A stretch of DNA of 64,000 nucleotides from CAVPWP01 sp963709395 (GCA_963709395.1 CAVPWP010000005.1:91333-155332), one strand, 5' to 3'. Shown: positions 39,907-49,603, numbered from the stretch's first letter. The notes: generated by a model from the letters alone, not told the origin. Made by a program: numbers and translations.

Positions 39907-41174
39907 ATGACCATTTCCTCCTCGCTCAACGCGGGCGTTGCGGGCCTTGCGGCCAACGCAAGCCGTCTGGCCACGATTTCGGACAACATCGCGAATTCGT
40001 CCACCTACGGCTACAAACGGGCCGAGGCCGATTTTTCGTCGCTGGTGATCGAAAGCGGGGCGGGCACCTATTCGGCGGGCGGCGTCCGGGTCACGACGCA
40101 ACGGCTCATCGATCAGGCCGGGGCGCTTGCCACGACCAACAACCCGACCGACCTGGCCGTGCGGGGACGCGGATTCCTTCCGGTCACGACCGAAAGCGCG
40201 CTGGACGGGCGAACCTCGGACTTCCCGTTCTTCCTCGCGACGACAGGGTCCTTCCGCACCGATGCCGAAGGCTATCTGCGCACCAGTTCGGGCATCGTCC
40301 TGATGGGCTGGCCCGCCGATCCCGACGGGTCGATCCCGGCCTTCCCACGCGACACGAGCGCGGGTCTTGAACCCATCCGCGTGAACGTCAACCAGTTCGC
40401 GGGCGAACCGACGACGCGCCTGTCGCTGGGCGTCAACCTGCCCGCGACCGAAACCACACCGGGTGGCAGCGGCGACGCCCTGCCCCTGTCCGTGGAGTAT
40501 TTCGACAACCTTGGGACATCGCAGGCGATCAGCATCGCCTTCACGCCGACCGTTCCCGCTGGCCCGGGCGCGTCGAATACCTGGACCATGACGCTTTCCG
40601 ACAGCGCGCAGGGCGGCGCGACGATCGGCGAATACACGATCGTCTTCGACAACACCCGTGCATCGGGCGGCACGATCGCATCGGTGGCCACGGTGTCGGG
40701 CGGTCTTTACGATCCGGCGACCGGGGCGCTGACGGTGAACGTAGCCGGCGGTCCGATCGACGTCACCATCGGCGCGGTCGGCACCGGGTCGGGCCTTACC
40801 CAGTTGTCCGACAGCTTCGCCCCCACGTCGATCTCGAAGGACGGATCGCCGGTCGGGAACCTCGTCTCGGTCGAGGTCGATACCAACGGCTTCGTGCGCG
40901 CGAACTTCGACATCGGGATCACCCGCACCGTCTATCAGATTCCGCTGATCGACCTGCCCAATCCCAACGGGCTGATCGCCGAGGACAATCAGGTTTACCG
41001 CACCTCGAATGAAAGCGGGACGTTCTTCCTCTGGGATGCCGCCGACGGCCCGACCGGGGACATCATAGGCTTCGCGCTCGAGGAGTCGTCGACCGACGTG
41101 GCCGGTGAACTGACCCAGCTGATCCAGACCCAGCGGGCCTATTCGTCGAACGCCAAGGTGATCCAGACGGTGGA
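39907..41174 (+). pseudogene. flgE: Flagellar hook protein FlgE, 3' end replaced by antisense flagellin sequence
   Basis: The first 422 residues are a hook protein: SLNAGVAGLAANASRLATISDN, split by description, with IANSSTYGYKRA, ATTNNPTDLAVRGRGF, EDNQVYRTSNESG and the C-terminal helix region LIQTQRAYSSNAKVIQT. The last helix, normally finishing shortly after this point, is missing. After VIQTV the frame runs on to 41316 through the complement of a flagellin gene, adding about 47 unrelated residues. The two sequences share CCAGACGGTGGA at 41163-41174, which marks the join. A hook protein with this tail is unlikely to assemble normally. Could be a real inversion or deletion, or an assembly join. 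Confidence 0.85.
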
Positions 41175-41303
41175 GTTGTCGGTCGCGGTCGAGATCTTCT
41201 TGCCCGTCGCGATCTGGTTCTGCGTGTCGACGAGGTTCTGGTTGATCGACCGCAGGTTCTGCAGCGCGACCATCGCGCTGGTATTGGTCAGAATGCTTGC
41301 CAT
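41163..41303 (-). pseudogene. Flagellin N-terminal fragment
   Basis: The ATG at 41303, preceded by GGAG, starts MASILTNTSAMVALQNL and continues SINQNLVDTQNQIATGKKI and TATDNSTVW, the conserved D0/D1 start of alphaproteobacterial flagellin. At 41174-41163 it ends abruptly and merges with the complement of flgE; only about 47 of roughly 270-plus residues remain. The rest of flagellin and the genes normally found between flgE and flagellin are absent here. Confidence 0.88.
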
Positions 41304-41504
41304 TTCCGGCTCCTGAATCTGTCGGCGCTTTTGCGCCTGGTTGCTGGATGCGCCCATCCGGGCGCGTGTCGCGTCGTTCTGACAGATGCGGGCCGGTCGC
41401 CGGTCGCCGCGCCACCCCTCGGGATGCACAGGAACCTTTCCCCGGGATTCGCTAATGTTCGCTGAACTGCCGGGATTGCGTTGCCGCCAATTCGAACGAT
41501 CGGG

Positions 41505-41846
41505 TCAGGCGCGCCGTTCGAAGCTTGTCTTTGCGGTGGCGGTGGTCTGCCGCTGCCCGTCGCTGGAATAGGTGGCGAGGGTTCCGGCGGTCGCGCGGAT
41601 ATCGGACAGGCGGTGGCGCACATCGCGAATGCCCTGTGCGGCGGCCGCAAGGAGCGCCTGGTTGCGCCGCCCCAAACCGGCAAGACGATCAAGCCGTGCA
41701 GGGTCGCGCAAGCCGCCAAGATCGCGAAGGATCCGTGCCTTGTCGTCGGCCAGACGCGCCAGATCGGCGACCCGGCCGGACAGGATCATTCTGCGTTCCC
41801 GGTCGAGGAGATCCTCGAAGGCGTCGACGGGATCACGCGCCGTCAT
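41505..41846 (-). CDS. FlgN-like flagellar export chaperone
   Basis: A 113-residue all-alpha protein, very Arg/Ala/Leu-rich (DAFEDLLDRERRMILSGRVADLARLADDKARIL, split by description). Such short helical proteins next to FlgJ-like and FliK genes are FlgN-type chaperones for hook-filament junction proteins. It overlaps the upstream FlgJ-like gene by 14 bp. Identity rests on size, composition and place, since family similarity is low. Confidence 0.5.
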   Translation of the reverse strand: MTARDPVDAFEDLLDRERRMILSGRVADLARLADDKARILRDLGGLRDPARLDRLAGLGRRNQALLAAAAQGIRDVRHRLSDIRATAGTLATYSSDGQRQTTATAKTSFERRA

Positions 41847-42150
41847 CTCGACGCTCCTTCAGGGCCTGAAAAAGGCTTTCCGCCAGCCCGATTCCCCCGC
41901 GCGCCGCCAGGGCCTGGGCGTGTTCGGCCCGCAGGAAAGACGTGAATTGATCCTCACCCATGCCGCCGCCGAGGGCGTCGCGCGCAGCACCGAAGCCCGC
42001 TGATTTCAGCATTTCGGCAAGAAAGGTCGATTCGAGCGCCTGCGCCATCTCGCGCAACCGAGTGTCGTCCGGGTTCTGTTCTGCCGGGACGGTACCGGAC
42101 CCGCCGGGCGGTGCGGAAAGGACCCGATTGGGCATGTCTGAAGAGATCAT
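41833..42150 (-). CDS. FlgJ-type rod-binding protein
   Basis: A 105-residue protein with the rod-binding motif MAQALESTFLAEMLKSAGF and GGGMGEDQFTSFLRAEHAQALAARGGIGL, each split by description. It matches the N-terminal half of FlgJ without a muramidase domain, as usual in Alphaproteobacteria, where it acts as a rod cap in the periplasm. The ATG at 42150 (MISSDMPNR) is divergent from fliK, whose start is 116 bp away. Confidence 0.75.
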   Translation of the reverse strand: MISSDMPNRVLSAPPGGSGTVPAEQNPDDTRLREMAQALESTFLAEMLKSAGFGAARDALGGGMGEDQFTSFLRAEHAQALAARGGIGLAESLFQALKERRDDGA

Positions 42151-42265
42151 GGCGGTTACCTCGAATTGCGGACAACGATGCGGTGCATACTCCGACCACG
42201 GTAAACATGCGGTAACCGCTTTCGGGCTAGGTCCGTTGCATGGCCGTTCAGAAGGATCGCATGCC

Positions 42266-44314
42266 ATGACGATGATGCCCCCCCTCGTGGCTGCAGCCGG
42301 CGAAGCGGGCCCGACCCGACCGGTCGCGCCCGGACGGACGGTAGACTTGGCCAGTACACCCCGCCCGGCCGACGAGTCGTTGTCCCCGGACAAGGACAGC
42401 GCGTTCGAGCGGGTCCTGTCGGGGGAAACCCCCACTGCCGCGCCGGCACTTGGCACAACAGGCCTTCCTGTCGAACGGCGGCTGCCGGAGACGGTCGAGA
42501 GACTGCCGCAAACCGGCGCCCGGGACGTCCAATCGACTGTGCTGCTTTCCGGGTCGGGCACGGCCCTCGCCGATGCGCGCGCGCTTGTGTCGAAATTGGA
42601 CAGCGGCGCGCCGATGGCGCTGGACGCGCGGCGCTCAGACATCCCCGATAGGCTCTTGGAAATCGGGCAGGTTTCGAATGCTGGGCGGGCAGGGCAGGAC
42701 GTTTCGGTCGACGGGGCATCGGGCGGCATGCGGGCTGTGGCCAAGGATATGTACGGGCTCGTCGCGGATGCCACCGGGCGTTTTCCCGGCCAGTCGGCGG
42801 AAAGCCCTAGCCGGACCCCGACAGCGGGATGGCCGATGCCCGAGACTGACCTCTTGATCGAAGGAATGGGTCCAGCGACCCGACCGGCGGCGCGCGTGTT
42901 GGCCGAATTCGCTTCAACCGGCATTGCCGAAGGGCCGCGGGAAGCCGCTGGGCGCACAGATTTGGGAGCGCGCGAGAAAGGCATCGCCCCGGCAGCGGGT
43001 ATGGACGCATCAACCGCTGCATCGAGCCGGCCAGACAAGAATGCCGAAATAGTCCGACCAGAGTCCTGGGGGTCTTCCGAGGCGTCGAAACCCTCTCGGG
43101 GGGACCGGGCAATGACCCCGCCAGACGCCTTCCTGCAGATCGCACCGCACTCCGCCAGACTGGAGTCACCCCACGCTTTGCCTGCGGACCGCCTTGGAAA
43201 GGGAGAGCTTCCAAGACCACCGCTGCAAGGTCCGGCGCACTCGGCTTTTTCCCTTCACGTCCAGCGACCCGCGACCGGGGCCGCGGACTCTGCCGAGGTG
43301 TCGGGCGCGCAGGTGCGAGTGACCACACCGACCGCGACCGTCATCACGCAATCCACCGGACTTGTCGACGGATCGGTGACCCCGGCCCTGCCTGATCAGG
43401 TGCAGGACCGGCCGACCTCGCCAGAAGGTTCTGCTGCGGTTCCGCGCTCCCTTCCTGAGGCTTCGGCGCGCCCAGGGGATCAAACGGCGGCTCAATCTGC
43501 ATCCCGTTCCGCACAGAATCCCGAACCGACGTCCAGTGCGCAGCAAGCCATGGGCGCGCAGATGCCGAGTCCCGCCGGCGACCAGGCGATGACCGGCCCG
43601 AATTCGGTGAAAGACGCGGATGACGGCCGACAAACCATGGGTCCGACGCCCGCTACGCCAGCGCAGGGATCCGCCGCACCGCCCGTCTTTCGGGCGGCGC
43701 AGCCGCCCACGACTCCAGTCGCGGGTGACAGCGCTCTGCGCGAGGCGGGCGCAAAAGACGCCGGTCTCGCCAATGCCGCCGGATCGGCGGACCCGACCCT
43801 GACCGGGGCCGGCTCGGGCGACATGGCATTGTCGGATTCGCGCGCTGGCGAAGGACGCGGTGCGGCCGACCCGGTGGCCACCCGCGCGGAGTCCCTGCCG
43901 CGGGCGACGGCAGCGCAGCTTGCGGACGTTGCTCGCCGACTGGCCGACGGACCAGTGGAAGTGTCACTTTCCCCTGAGGAGCTGGGACGTGTCCGGATGT
44001 CGCTTCACGGCAGCGATGGGCAGATGACCGTTCAGATCATGGCCGAACGGCCCGAGACATTGGACCTTCTACGCCGCCATATCGACCTTCTGGCCGCCGA
44101 GCTGCGACAGCAGGGTTTCGCCGACCTGACGTTCAGCTTCAGCGGTGGAGACGCCGGTGGCTCCGGAACGGCGGCCGAGGCCGAAACCGGTGCGGGGGGT
44201 GGTGGAGCCGGCGATCACATTCCGCGCGATGTCCCGGCAACAGACCAGACGCCCCATCCCGATGCTCGCGCGCATGCCGCCCCTCCGGGCACCGGCCTTG
44301 ACCTGAGACTCTAG
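42266..44314 (+). CDS. fliK: Flagellar hook-length control protein FliK
   Basis: A 682-residue protein whose first 540 or so residues are a long low-complexity Ala/Pro/Ser/Gly/Arg region without fixed motifs, as in other FliK proteins. The conserved C-terminal domain is EVSLSPEELGRVRMSLHGSDG, split by description, then MTVQIMAERPETLDLLRRH and LRQQGFADLTFSFSGG. The ATG at 42266 follows a GAAGGAT site; the frame is open further upstream but overlaps the FlgJ-like gene on the other strand. It measures hook length and switches export to filament substrates. flgD starts 9 bp after its stop. Confidence 0.85.
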   Translation: MTMMPPLVAAAGEAGPTRPVAPGRTVDLASTPRPADESLSPDKDSAFERVLSGETPTAAPALGTTGLPVERRLPETVERLPQTGARDVQSTVLLSGSGTALADARALVSKLDSGAPMALDARRSDIPDRLLEIGQVSNAGRAGQDVSVDGASGGMRAVAKDMYGLVADATGRFPGQSAESPSRTPTAGWPMPETDLLIEGMGPATRPAARVLAEFASTGIAEGPREAAGRTDLGAREKGIAPAAGMDASTAASSRPDKNAEIVRPESWGSSEASKPSRGDRAMTPPDAFLQIAPHSARLESPHALPADRLGKGELPRPPLQGPAHSAFSLHVQRPATGAADSAEVSGAQVRVTTPTATVITQSTGLVDGSVTPALPDQVQDRPTSPEGSAAVPRSLPEASARPGDQTAAQSASRSAQNPEPTSSAQQAMGAQMPSPAGDQAMTGPNSVKDADDGRQTMGPTPATPAQGSAAPPVFRAAQPPTTPVAGDSALREAGAKDAGLANAAGSADPTLTGAGSGDMALSDSRAGEGRGAADPVATRAESLPRATAAQLADVARRLADGPVEVSLSPEELGRVRMSLHGSDGQMTVQIMAERPETLDLLRRHIDLLAAELRQQGFADLTFSFSGGDAGGSGTAAEAETGAGGGGAGDHIPRDVPATDQTPHPDARAHAAPPGTGLDLRL

Positions 44315-44323
44315 GAGACTTCG

Positions 44324-44993
44324 ATGGAAATCACCCAGTCACTCGCCACATCCCCACGAACGCCACAGGCCGAGTCCAGGACCGCCCCGTCGGCCCTGAG
44401 CTCGGACTTCGAGACGTTCCTGCGAATGCTCACGACGCAGATGCAGAATCAGGACCCTCTCAACCCCGTGCGAATCGTCGGATTTCGCCGTGCAGCTTGC
44501 CACCTTCTCGGGTGTCGAACAGCAGGTGCGCACGAACGATCTTCTGGCCGGTTTGTCTTCGAGCCTTGGCGGAACGGCGCTTGCGCAGTTTGCCGACTGG
44601 GTCGGGAAGGAAGTGCGCAGCCCCGCAGGCGCCCGTTTCGACGGCAGCCCGATCACCGTTTCCGCGCCCGCGCTGGCCGACGCCGAAACCGCCGAGCTTC
44701 TGGTCCGCGACCAGAGCGGGCGCATCGTCGATCGCCGGCCTGTCGCACTGCAAGGCGGCGAGGTGACGTGGGACGGCATCGCGCAGACGGGCGACCGGTT
44801 CCTCACGGGGCATTACAGCTTCGCGGTCGAGGGTCGGGCGCAGGGTCAGGCCCTCTATGAACGGCCGGTCGAGGTCTATGCCACCGTCAGCGAAGCGCGG
44901 GTCAACCCATCCGGTGCGGTGGAGCTGGTGCTCGACGGTGGCGCCACCGTGGCCCCGGATCTTGTCAGTGCCCTCCGCCAGCCGAGCGGCTGA
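44324..44993 (+). pseudogene. flgD: Flagellar hook capping protein FlgD, one-base insertion
   Basis: A scaffolding protein of about 223 residues needed for hook assembly. The N-terminus has FETFLRMLTTQMQNQDPLNPV; removing the extra C at 44471 restores ESSDFAVQLATFSGVEQQVR, the family core. The downstream frame then has DWVGKEVRSPAG, WDGIAQTGDRFLTGHYSF and ends ALRQPSG. With the insertion the protein stops or runs in a wrong frame after residue 49, so the hook could not be built as written. Confidence 0.9.
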
Positions 44994-45032
44994 CGACGGA
45001 CCTGCAACGGACCGCTCGGGGTACAGCAAATC

Positions 45033-46562
45033 TCAGAGAAAGCTGGCCAGCGCGACGCCCGCAAGGGCGATCCCGGCGCCCGCCGCCATGTAGGCGACGC
45101 CCTGCCAGCGTGGCGATGGTGGCGGCTCGGCCTGTGTCGTGCGCTGGCTGAGAAGAAAGGCTTCGGTGGCTTCCGGCAGCTTTGGCCCGAAGCGCGCCAG
45201 GACCCGGACCGTCCGGCTCATGTCACGCAGGAAGGCGCGCGGGCCCACGTTCTCGCGGATGTATTCCTCGACGATGGGATGGGCGACCTGCCAGATGTTG
45301 ATATGCGGGTTGAGCGTCCGCGCAACCCCTTCGACGACGACCATGGTGCGCTGAAGAAGGATCAGTTCGGTCCGCGTCTCCATGCCGAAGCGTTCGGTCA
45401 CCTCGAAGAGATAGTTCAGAAGGCGCCCCATCGAGATTCGCGTGGCGTCCATGCCGAAGATCGGCTCGCCCACGGCCCGAAGCGCGCGGGCGAACTCGTC
45501 GATGTCGCGGTCGGCAGGCACATAGCCGGCCTCGAAATGCACCTCGGCGACGCGGCGGTAATCCTTTCGGATGAAGCCGAACAGGATCTCGGCATAGACC
45601 CGTCGGGTGTATTCGTCGATCCGACCCATGATACCGAAGTCGAGGGCCACGATATCGCCGTTCGGCGCGACCTTGAGGTTGCCCTGATGCATGTCGGCAT
45701 GAAAGTAGCCATCGCGCAGTGCGTGGCGCAGGAACAGGGTCAGCACCCGTTCGCCCAGTGCTGCGCGGTCATGACCGGCGGCGTCGATCGCCGCGATATC
45801 GCCCAGCGCGATCCCCTCGACCCATTCGAGCGTCATCACCCGGCGCGAGCTGAGGAACCACTCGATATGGGGAACCGAGAATCCTGCGTCCTTGGCCGTG
45901 CGTGCCGCGAATTCGGCCGCCGCCGAAGCTTCGAGCCGCAGGTCCAATTCACCCAGAACGACCCCTTCGAAATGGGTGATGACGTCCATCGGACGAAGGC
46001 GGCGGGCCGAGGGGGCCAGAAGCTCGATCAACCGGGCCGCAAGATAGAAGGCGTCGATGTCGCGGCGGAAGTCCTTTTCGATTCGCGGGCGCAGCACCTT
46101 GACCGCCACCTGCCGGCCGTCCGCGGCCAGCCGTGCCTGATGGACCTGCGCGATCGAGGCCGCAGCGACCGGTTCGCTGAACTCCAAGAAAAGCTCGTCC
46201 GCGGGCACCTCGAGCTCGGTCTCGATCATCGCCTTGGCTTGCTGGGTCGGGAAGGGCGGCAGCTTGTCCTGCAGCACGCGCAATTGCATCGCCAGTTCGT
46301 CGCCCACGACGTCGGGCCGTGTCGACAGGACCTGCCCGAACTTGATGTAGGCCGGGCCCAACGCCGTCAGCGCGCGCGTCGCCGGAGGCTGCGAGGGATC
46401 TCCGCGATAGCCCAGCCACTTGAACGGCCAGCCCAGAATCCGCGCGACGATGCGCAGGCTGCGCGGCGCGCGAAACGCATCAAGGACAAGGCCCATGGCC
46501 CCGGTGCGTTCCAGCGTGGCGCCGGTGCGCACCAGCCGCCAGATGTTGTGGGGGCCCCTCAC
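45033..46562 (-). CDS. ubiB: Ubiquinone biosynthesis kinase-like protein UbiB
   Basis: A 509-residue ABC1/ADCK protein that supports ubiquinone synthesis at the inner membrane. The family signature KFGQ is at residues 74-77 in GPAYIKFGQVLSTRPD. EPVAAASIAQVHQA is the atypical nucleotide loop, DMHQGN the catalytic loop, and VALDFGIMGR the metal-binding motif. Two hydrophobic segments at the C-terminus (YMAAGAGIALAGVALASFL, split by description) anchor it. The GTG at 46562 is 1 bp from the ubiE stop, so ubiE-ubiB are cotranscribed. Confidence 0.95.
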   Translation of the reverse strand: MRGPHNIWRLVRTGATLERTGAMGLVLDAFRAPRSLRIVARILGWPFKWLGYRGDPSQPPATRALTALGPAYIKFGQVLSTRPDVVGDELAMQLRVLQDKLPPFPTQQAKAMIETELEVPADELFLEFSEPVAAASIAQVHQARLAADGRQVAVKVLRPRIEKDFRRDIDAFYLAARLIELLAPSARRLRPMDVITHFEGVVLGELDLRLEASAAAEFAARTAKDAGFSVPHIEWFLSSRRVMTLEWVEGIALGDIAAIDAAGHDRAALGERVLTLFLRHALRDGYFHADMHQGNLKVAPNGDIVALDFGIMGRIDEYTRRVYAEILFGFIRKDYRRVAEVHFEAGYVPADRDIDEFARALRAVGEPIFGMDATRISMGRLLNYLFEVTERFGMETRTELILLQRTMVVVEGVARTLNPHINIWQVAHPIVEEYIRENVGPRAFLRDMSRTVRVLARFGPKLPEATEAFLLSQRTTQAEPPPSPRWQGVAYMAAGAGIALAGVALASFL

Positions 46563-46563
46563 G

Positions 46564-47307
46564 TCAGAGTTTCCAACCCGAATGAAGCGCCGCGATTCCC
46601 ATCGACAGGTTGCGGTATTTCACCTGGCCGAAGCCCGCATCGCGGATCATGGCGGCGAAACTCTCCTGGTCGGGGAACTTGCGGATCGATTCGACCAGGT
46701 ACTGATAGCTGTCGCGATCCCCGGCGATCACCTGCCCCATGGTGGGAATGACGTTGTAGGAATAGCGGTCATAGGCCCATTGCAGGCCCTTGTTCGGCAG
46801 CTGACTGAATTCCAGCACCATCAGGCGCCCGCCGGGTTTCAGCACCCGATAGGCTTCGGACAGGGCATCGCCGATCCGGGTCACGTTCCGGATCCCGAAC
46901 GAGATCGTGTATCGGTCGAAGCTCGCGTCGTCGAACGGCAGGGCCATCGCATCGCCGACCACCCAGTCAAGGCGGTCCGACAGCTTCTCGGCCTCGGCCC
47001 GGGAGCGCCCGGCGTCGAGCATGCTTTCGGTCAGATCGAGGACGACCGCCTCGGCTGCGGGCGCGCGCTTGAGGAACCGGAACGCGATGTCGCCCGTCCC
47101 GCCCGCCACGTCGAGAAGGCGCTGCCCGTTTCGCGGGGCAAGCCAGTCCATCATGGCGTCTTTCCACACACGGTGGATGCCAACCGACATCACGTCGTTC
47201 ATCACGTCGTACTTCGACGCAACGCTCGAGAAGACGCCGTGGACCAGTCCCGCCTTCTCGTCCTCGGGCACCGTGCGGTTGCCGAAATGGGTCGTCTTGT
47301 CGGTCAT
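46564..47307 (-). CDS. ubiE: Ubiquinone/menaquinone methyltransferase UbiE
   Basis: A 247-residue class I SAM methyltransferase that C-methylates the demethoxyubiquinol (or demethylmenaquinol) ring. SAM motif LLDVAGGTGDIAFRFL, DAMALPFDDASFD, FGIRNV and RVLKPGGRLMVLEFS, and NVIPTMGQVIAGD, all typical UbiE. The start at 47307 (MTDKTTHFGN) is the family start; the open frame extends upstream into the mutM promoter region. mutM is divergent, with 86 bp between the starts. Confidence 0.96.
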   Translation of the reverse strand: MTDKTTHFGNRTVPEDEKAGLVHGVFSSVASKYDVMNDVMSVGIHRVWKDAMMDWLAPRNGQRLLDVAGGTGDIAFRFLKRAPAAEAVVLDLTESMLDAGRSRAEAEKLSDRLDWVVGDAMALPFDDASFDRYTISFGIRNVTRIGDALSEAYRVLKPGGRLMVLEFSQLPNKGLQWAYDRYSYNVIPTMGQVIAGDRDSYQYLVESIRKFPDQESFAAMIRDAGFGQVKYRNLSMGIAALHSGWKL

Positions 47308-47393
47308 CTGGGCTTGCCGTCCTTCGAACTCATCCTTCTTATAGGCCGGTCGCGGGGGGTTACAATCCGCCCGCCCCAAGGGGAATGCCGCAA

Positions 47394-48245
47394 GTGCCTG
47401 AATTGCCAGAGGTCGAGACGGTTCGTCGCGGGCTGCTCCCAGTGATGGAGGGGTATGTCATCGCCCACGCCGAGGTGCGGCGCCCCGACCTGCGCTGGCC
47501 CTTCCCGCCCCGGATGGCCGAACGGCTGACCGGACAGCGGGTCGATCGGTTGCGGCGGCGGTCGAAATACATCCTTGCCGATCTGGGGTCGGGCGAGACA
47601 CTGATCCTGCACCTGGGCATGTCGGGCCGCATCCTGATCTCGGGGCAGATGCAGGGCCGCTTCCACCATGACCACCCCGCGCCGGAAAAGCATGATCATG
47701 TCGTCTTCGACATGGAGGGCGGGGCGCGGATCACCTTCAACGACGCCCGCCGTTTCGGGGCCATGGACCTTGCGCCAACCGAAACGGTCGATCTTCACCC
47801 GTTGCTGGCCGGCCTTGGCCCCGAACCGTTGGGCAACGCCTTTCACGAGGACTACCTCGTGGCGCGGCTTCACGGCCGCGACACGCCGGTGAAGTCGGCG
47901 CTGCTGGACCAGAAGGTCGTCGCGGGCCTCGGCAACATCTACGTATGTGAAGCGCTTTACCGCGCGGGCATCTCGCCGCGCCGAAAGGCCGGACGAATCG
48001 CCGCGGCCCGCGTGCGAACGCTTGTCCCCGTGATCCGCGATGTCCTCTCCGAAGCCATCGAGGCCGGCGGGTCGTCGTTGCGCGACCATCGCCAGACCAA
48101 CGGCGAGCTGGGCTATTTCCAGCACACCTTCCGCGTCTACGATCGCGAAGGCCAGAACTGCCGCACCCCCGGTTGCACGGCCACGATCGCGCGGGTGGTG
48201 CAATCGGGGCGGTCCAGCTTCTACTGCCCGGTCTGCCAAAGATAG
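47394..48245 (+). CDS. mutM: Formamidopyrimidine-DNA glycosylase
   Basis: A 283-residue base-excision repair enzyme that removes 8-oxoguanine and formamidopyrimidines and nicks the DNA. The catalytic residues are the N-terminal Pro2 and Glu3 in PELPEVETVRRGL, then K57-type KYILADL, the HLGMSGR loop, and a C-terminal zinc finger CRTPGC with FYCPVCQR. The Pro must follow the initiator Met. The GTG at 47394 gives MPELPEV directly, whereas the ATG at 47385 would add three residues before it, so I placed the start at the GTG. It is divergent from ubiE. Confidence 0.93.
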   Translation: MPELPEVETVRRGLLPVMEGYVIAHAEVRRPDLRWPFPPRMAERLTGQRVDRLRRRSKYILADLGSGETLILHLGMSGRILISGQMQGRFHHDHPAPEKHDHVVFDMEGGARITFNDARRFGAMDLAPTETVDLHPLLAGLGPEPLGNAFHEDYLVARLHGRDTPVKSALLDQKVVAGLGNIYVCEALYRAGISPRRKAGRIAAARVRTLVPVIRDVLSEAIEAGGSSLRDHRQTNGELGYFQHTFRVYDREGQNCRTPGCTATIARVVQSGRSSFYCPVCQR

Positions 48246-48308
48246 CTTGATCCGGCGCGGCGCGATGCTAAGGCTTGGGACCGACCGGAACAGGGGATAC
48301 GGCGTCTC

Positions 48309-49085
48309 ATGGCTTACAGGACGATCATCGTCGATATCGACGACCACGTCGCGCTGATCACGCTCAACCGACCGGACGCGCTGAATGCACTTAACGCGGA
48401 ACTCCTCGGCGAACTGATCACCGCGCTGCGCGAGGCAGACCGCAACGACAAGGTGCGCTGCATCGTCATCACCGGGTCGGAAAAGGCCTTTGCCGCGGGG
48501 GCCGACGTCACCGAGATGGTGGACAAGACCTTCGCCGAGGTCTTCATGTCCGACATGTTCGGGGGCTTTGGCGACGATTTCGCCCGCATCCGCAAGCCGA
48601 TCATCGCCGCCGTCGCGGGCTATGCACTGGGCGGAGGCTGCGAACTGGCGATGATGTGCGATTTCATCATCGCCGCCGACACCGCGAAGTTCGGCCAGCC
48701 CGAAATCAACCTCGGCGTCGTCGCGGGCCTTGGCGGCACGCAACGCCTGACACGATTCGTCGGCAAGTCGAAATCGATGGAGATGCACCTGACCGGCCGC
48801 TTCATGAGCGCCGACGAGGCCGAGCGCTCGGGCCTGGTCAGCCGGGTCGTGCCGGCCAAGAAGCTTCTGGACGAGGCGATGGCCGCGGCGCAGAAGGTCG
48901 CCGAGAAGTCGGCGCTGACGTCGATGGCCGTCAAGGAGGCGGTCAACCGCTCCTACGAAACGACCCTGTCAGAGGGGCTGCGGTTCGAACGGCGCATGTT
49001 CCATTCGATGTTCGCGACCGAAGACCAGTCCGAGGGCATGTCCGCCTTCATCGACAAGCGCGAGGCGCAGTTCCGCGACAGGTGA
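48309..49085 (+). CDS. Enoyl-CoA hydratase
   Basis: A 258-residue crotonase-family enzyme adding water to 2-enoyl-CoA in fatty acid breakdown. FAAGADVTEM and AGYALGGGCELAMMCD form the oxyanion hole, and the catalytic glutamates are E112 and E132 (GQPEINLG). The C-terminus has GFDAEDA-free EDQSEGMSAFIDKR, which is the usual short-chain enoyl-CoA hydratase ending. The stop is followed by about 200 bp before rpsT, in which I see no gene. Confidence 0.93.
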   Translation: MAYRTIIVDIDDHVALITLNRPDALNALNAELLGELITALREADRNDKVRCIVITGSEKAFAAGADVTEMVDKTFAEVFMSDMFGGFGDDFARIRKPIIAAVAGYALGGGCELAMMCDFIIAADTAKFGQPEINLGVVAGLGGTQRLTRFVGKSKSMEMHLTGRFMSADEAERSGLVSRVVPAKKLLDEAMAAAQKVAEKSALTSMAVKEAVNRSYETTLSEGLRFERRMFHSMFATEDQSEGMSAFIDKREAQFRDR

Positions 49086-49282
49086 CGGGTCTTGGCGCCT
49101 TGCCGCGGGACTTCCGGCACGGGCGTTCCATGGGGGCTTCCCTTTGGCGTCGAATTCGCCTAAACGCCGCGCCATACATGCGCGTGAGGCCCGCTCTGGC
49201 CGGAATCGACCGGTTCCCAGACCCGGTGTCGGGCCCTCGGCGCGCTTACTGTCAGTGACTTGCCCGGAAAGGGAACCGAACC

Positions 49283-49546
49283 ATGGCGAATACGCCCCAG
49301 TCCAAGAAACGCGCCCGTCAGACCGAGCGCCGTCTTGCCGTCAACAAGGCGCGCCGCTCGCGCATCCGCACCTATATTCGCAAGGTCGAAGAGGCGATCG
49401 CCTCGGGCGACAAGGATGCCGCCACCGCCGCCCTGCGCGCAGCCCAGCCTGAACTGATGCGTGGTGTGACCAAAGGCGTCTATCACAAGAACACCGCGTC
49501 GCGGAAAGTGTCGCGCCTGTCGTCGCGGGTCAAGGCGCTCGTCTGA
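49283..49546 (+). CDS. rpsT: 30S ribosomal protein S20
   Basis: An 87-residue basic helical protein, starting MANTPQSKKRARQTERR and ending VSRLSSRVKALV. It binds 16S rRNA early in small-subunit assembly. A GGGAACC site precedes the ATG. It sits upstream of dnaA and is followed by an intrinsic terminator, the usual Rhodobacterales order. Confidence 0.98.
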   Translation: MANTPQSKKRARQTERRLAVNKARRSRIRTYIRKVEEAIASGDKDAATAALRAAQPELMRGVTKGVYHKNTASRKVSRLSSRVKALV

Positions 49547-49577
49547 GCCCTCTCCGATCCAGGACCCAGAGCCTTTG

Positions 49578-49603
49578 ACGCGCCCTTTCGGGGCGCGTTT
49601 TTC
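49578..49603 (+). terminator. Rho-independent terminator of rpsT
   Basis: A perfect 8-bp stem (ACGCGCCC with its complement) around a TTTCG loop is followed by a T run. It is 31 bp after the rpsT stop. Confidence 0.92.

Noticed and set aside
45279..46751. Plus-strand open frame of about 490 codons opposite ubiB and ubiE
   Set aside because: Shadow of ubiB with His/Arg/Gln-rich composition typical of antisense reading.
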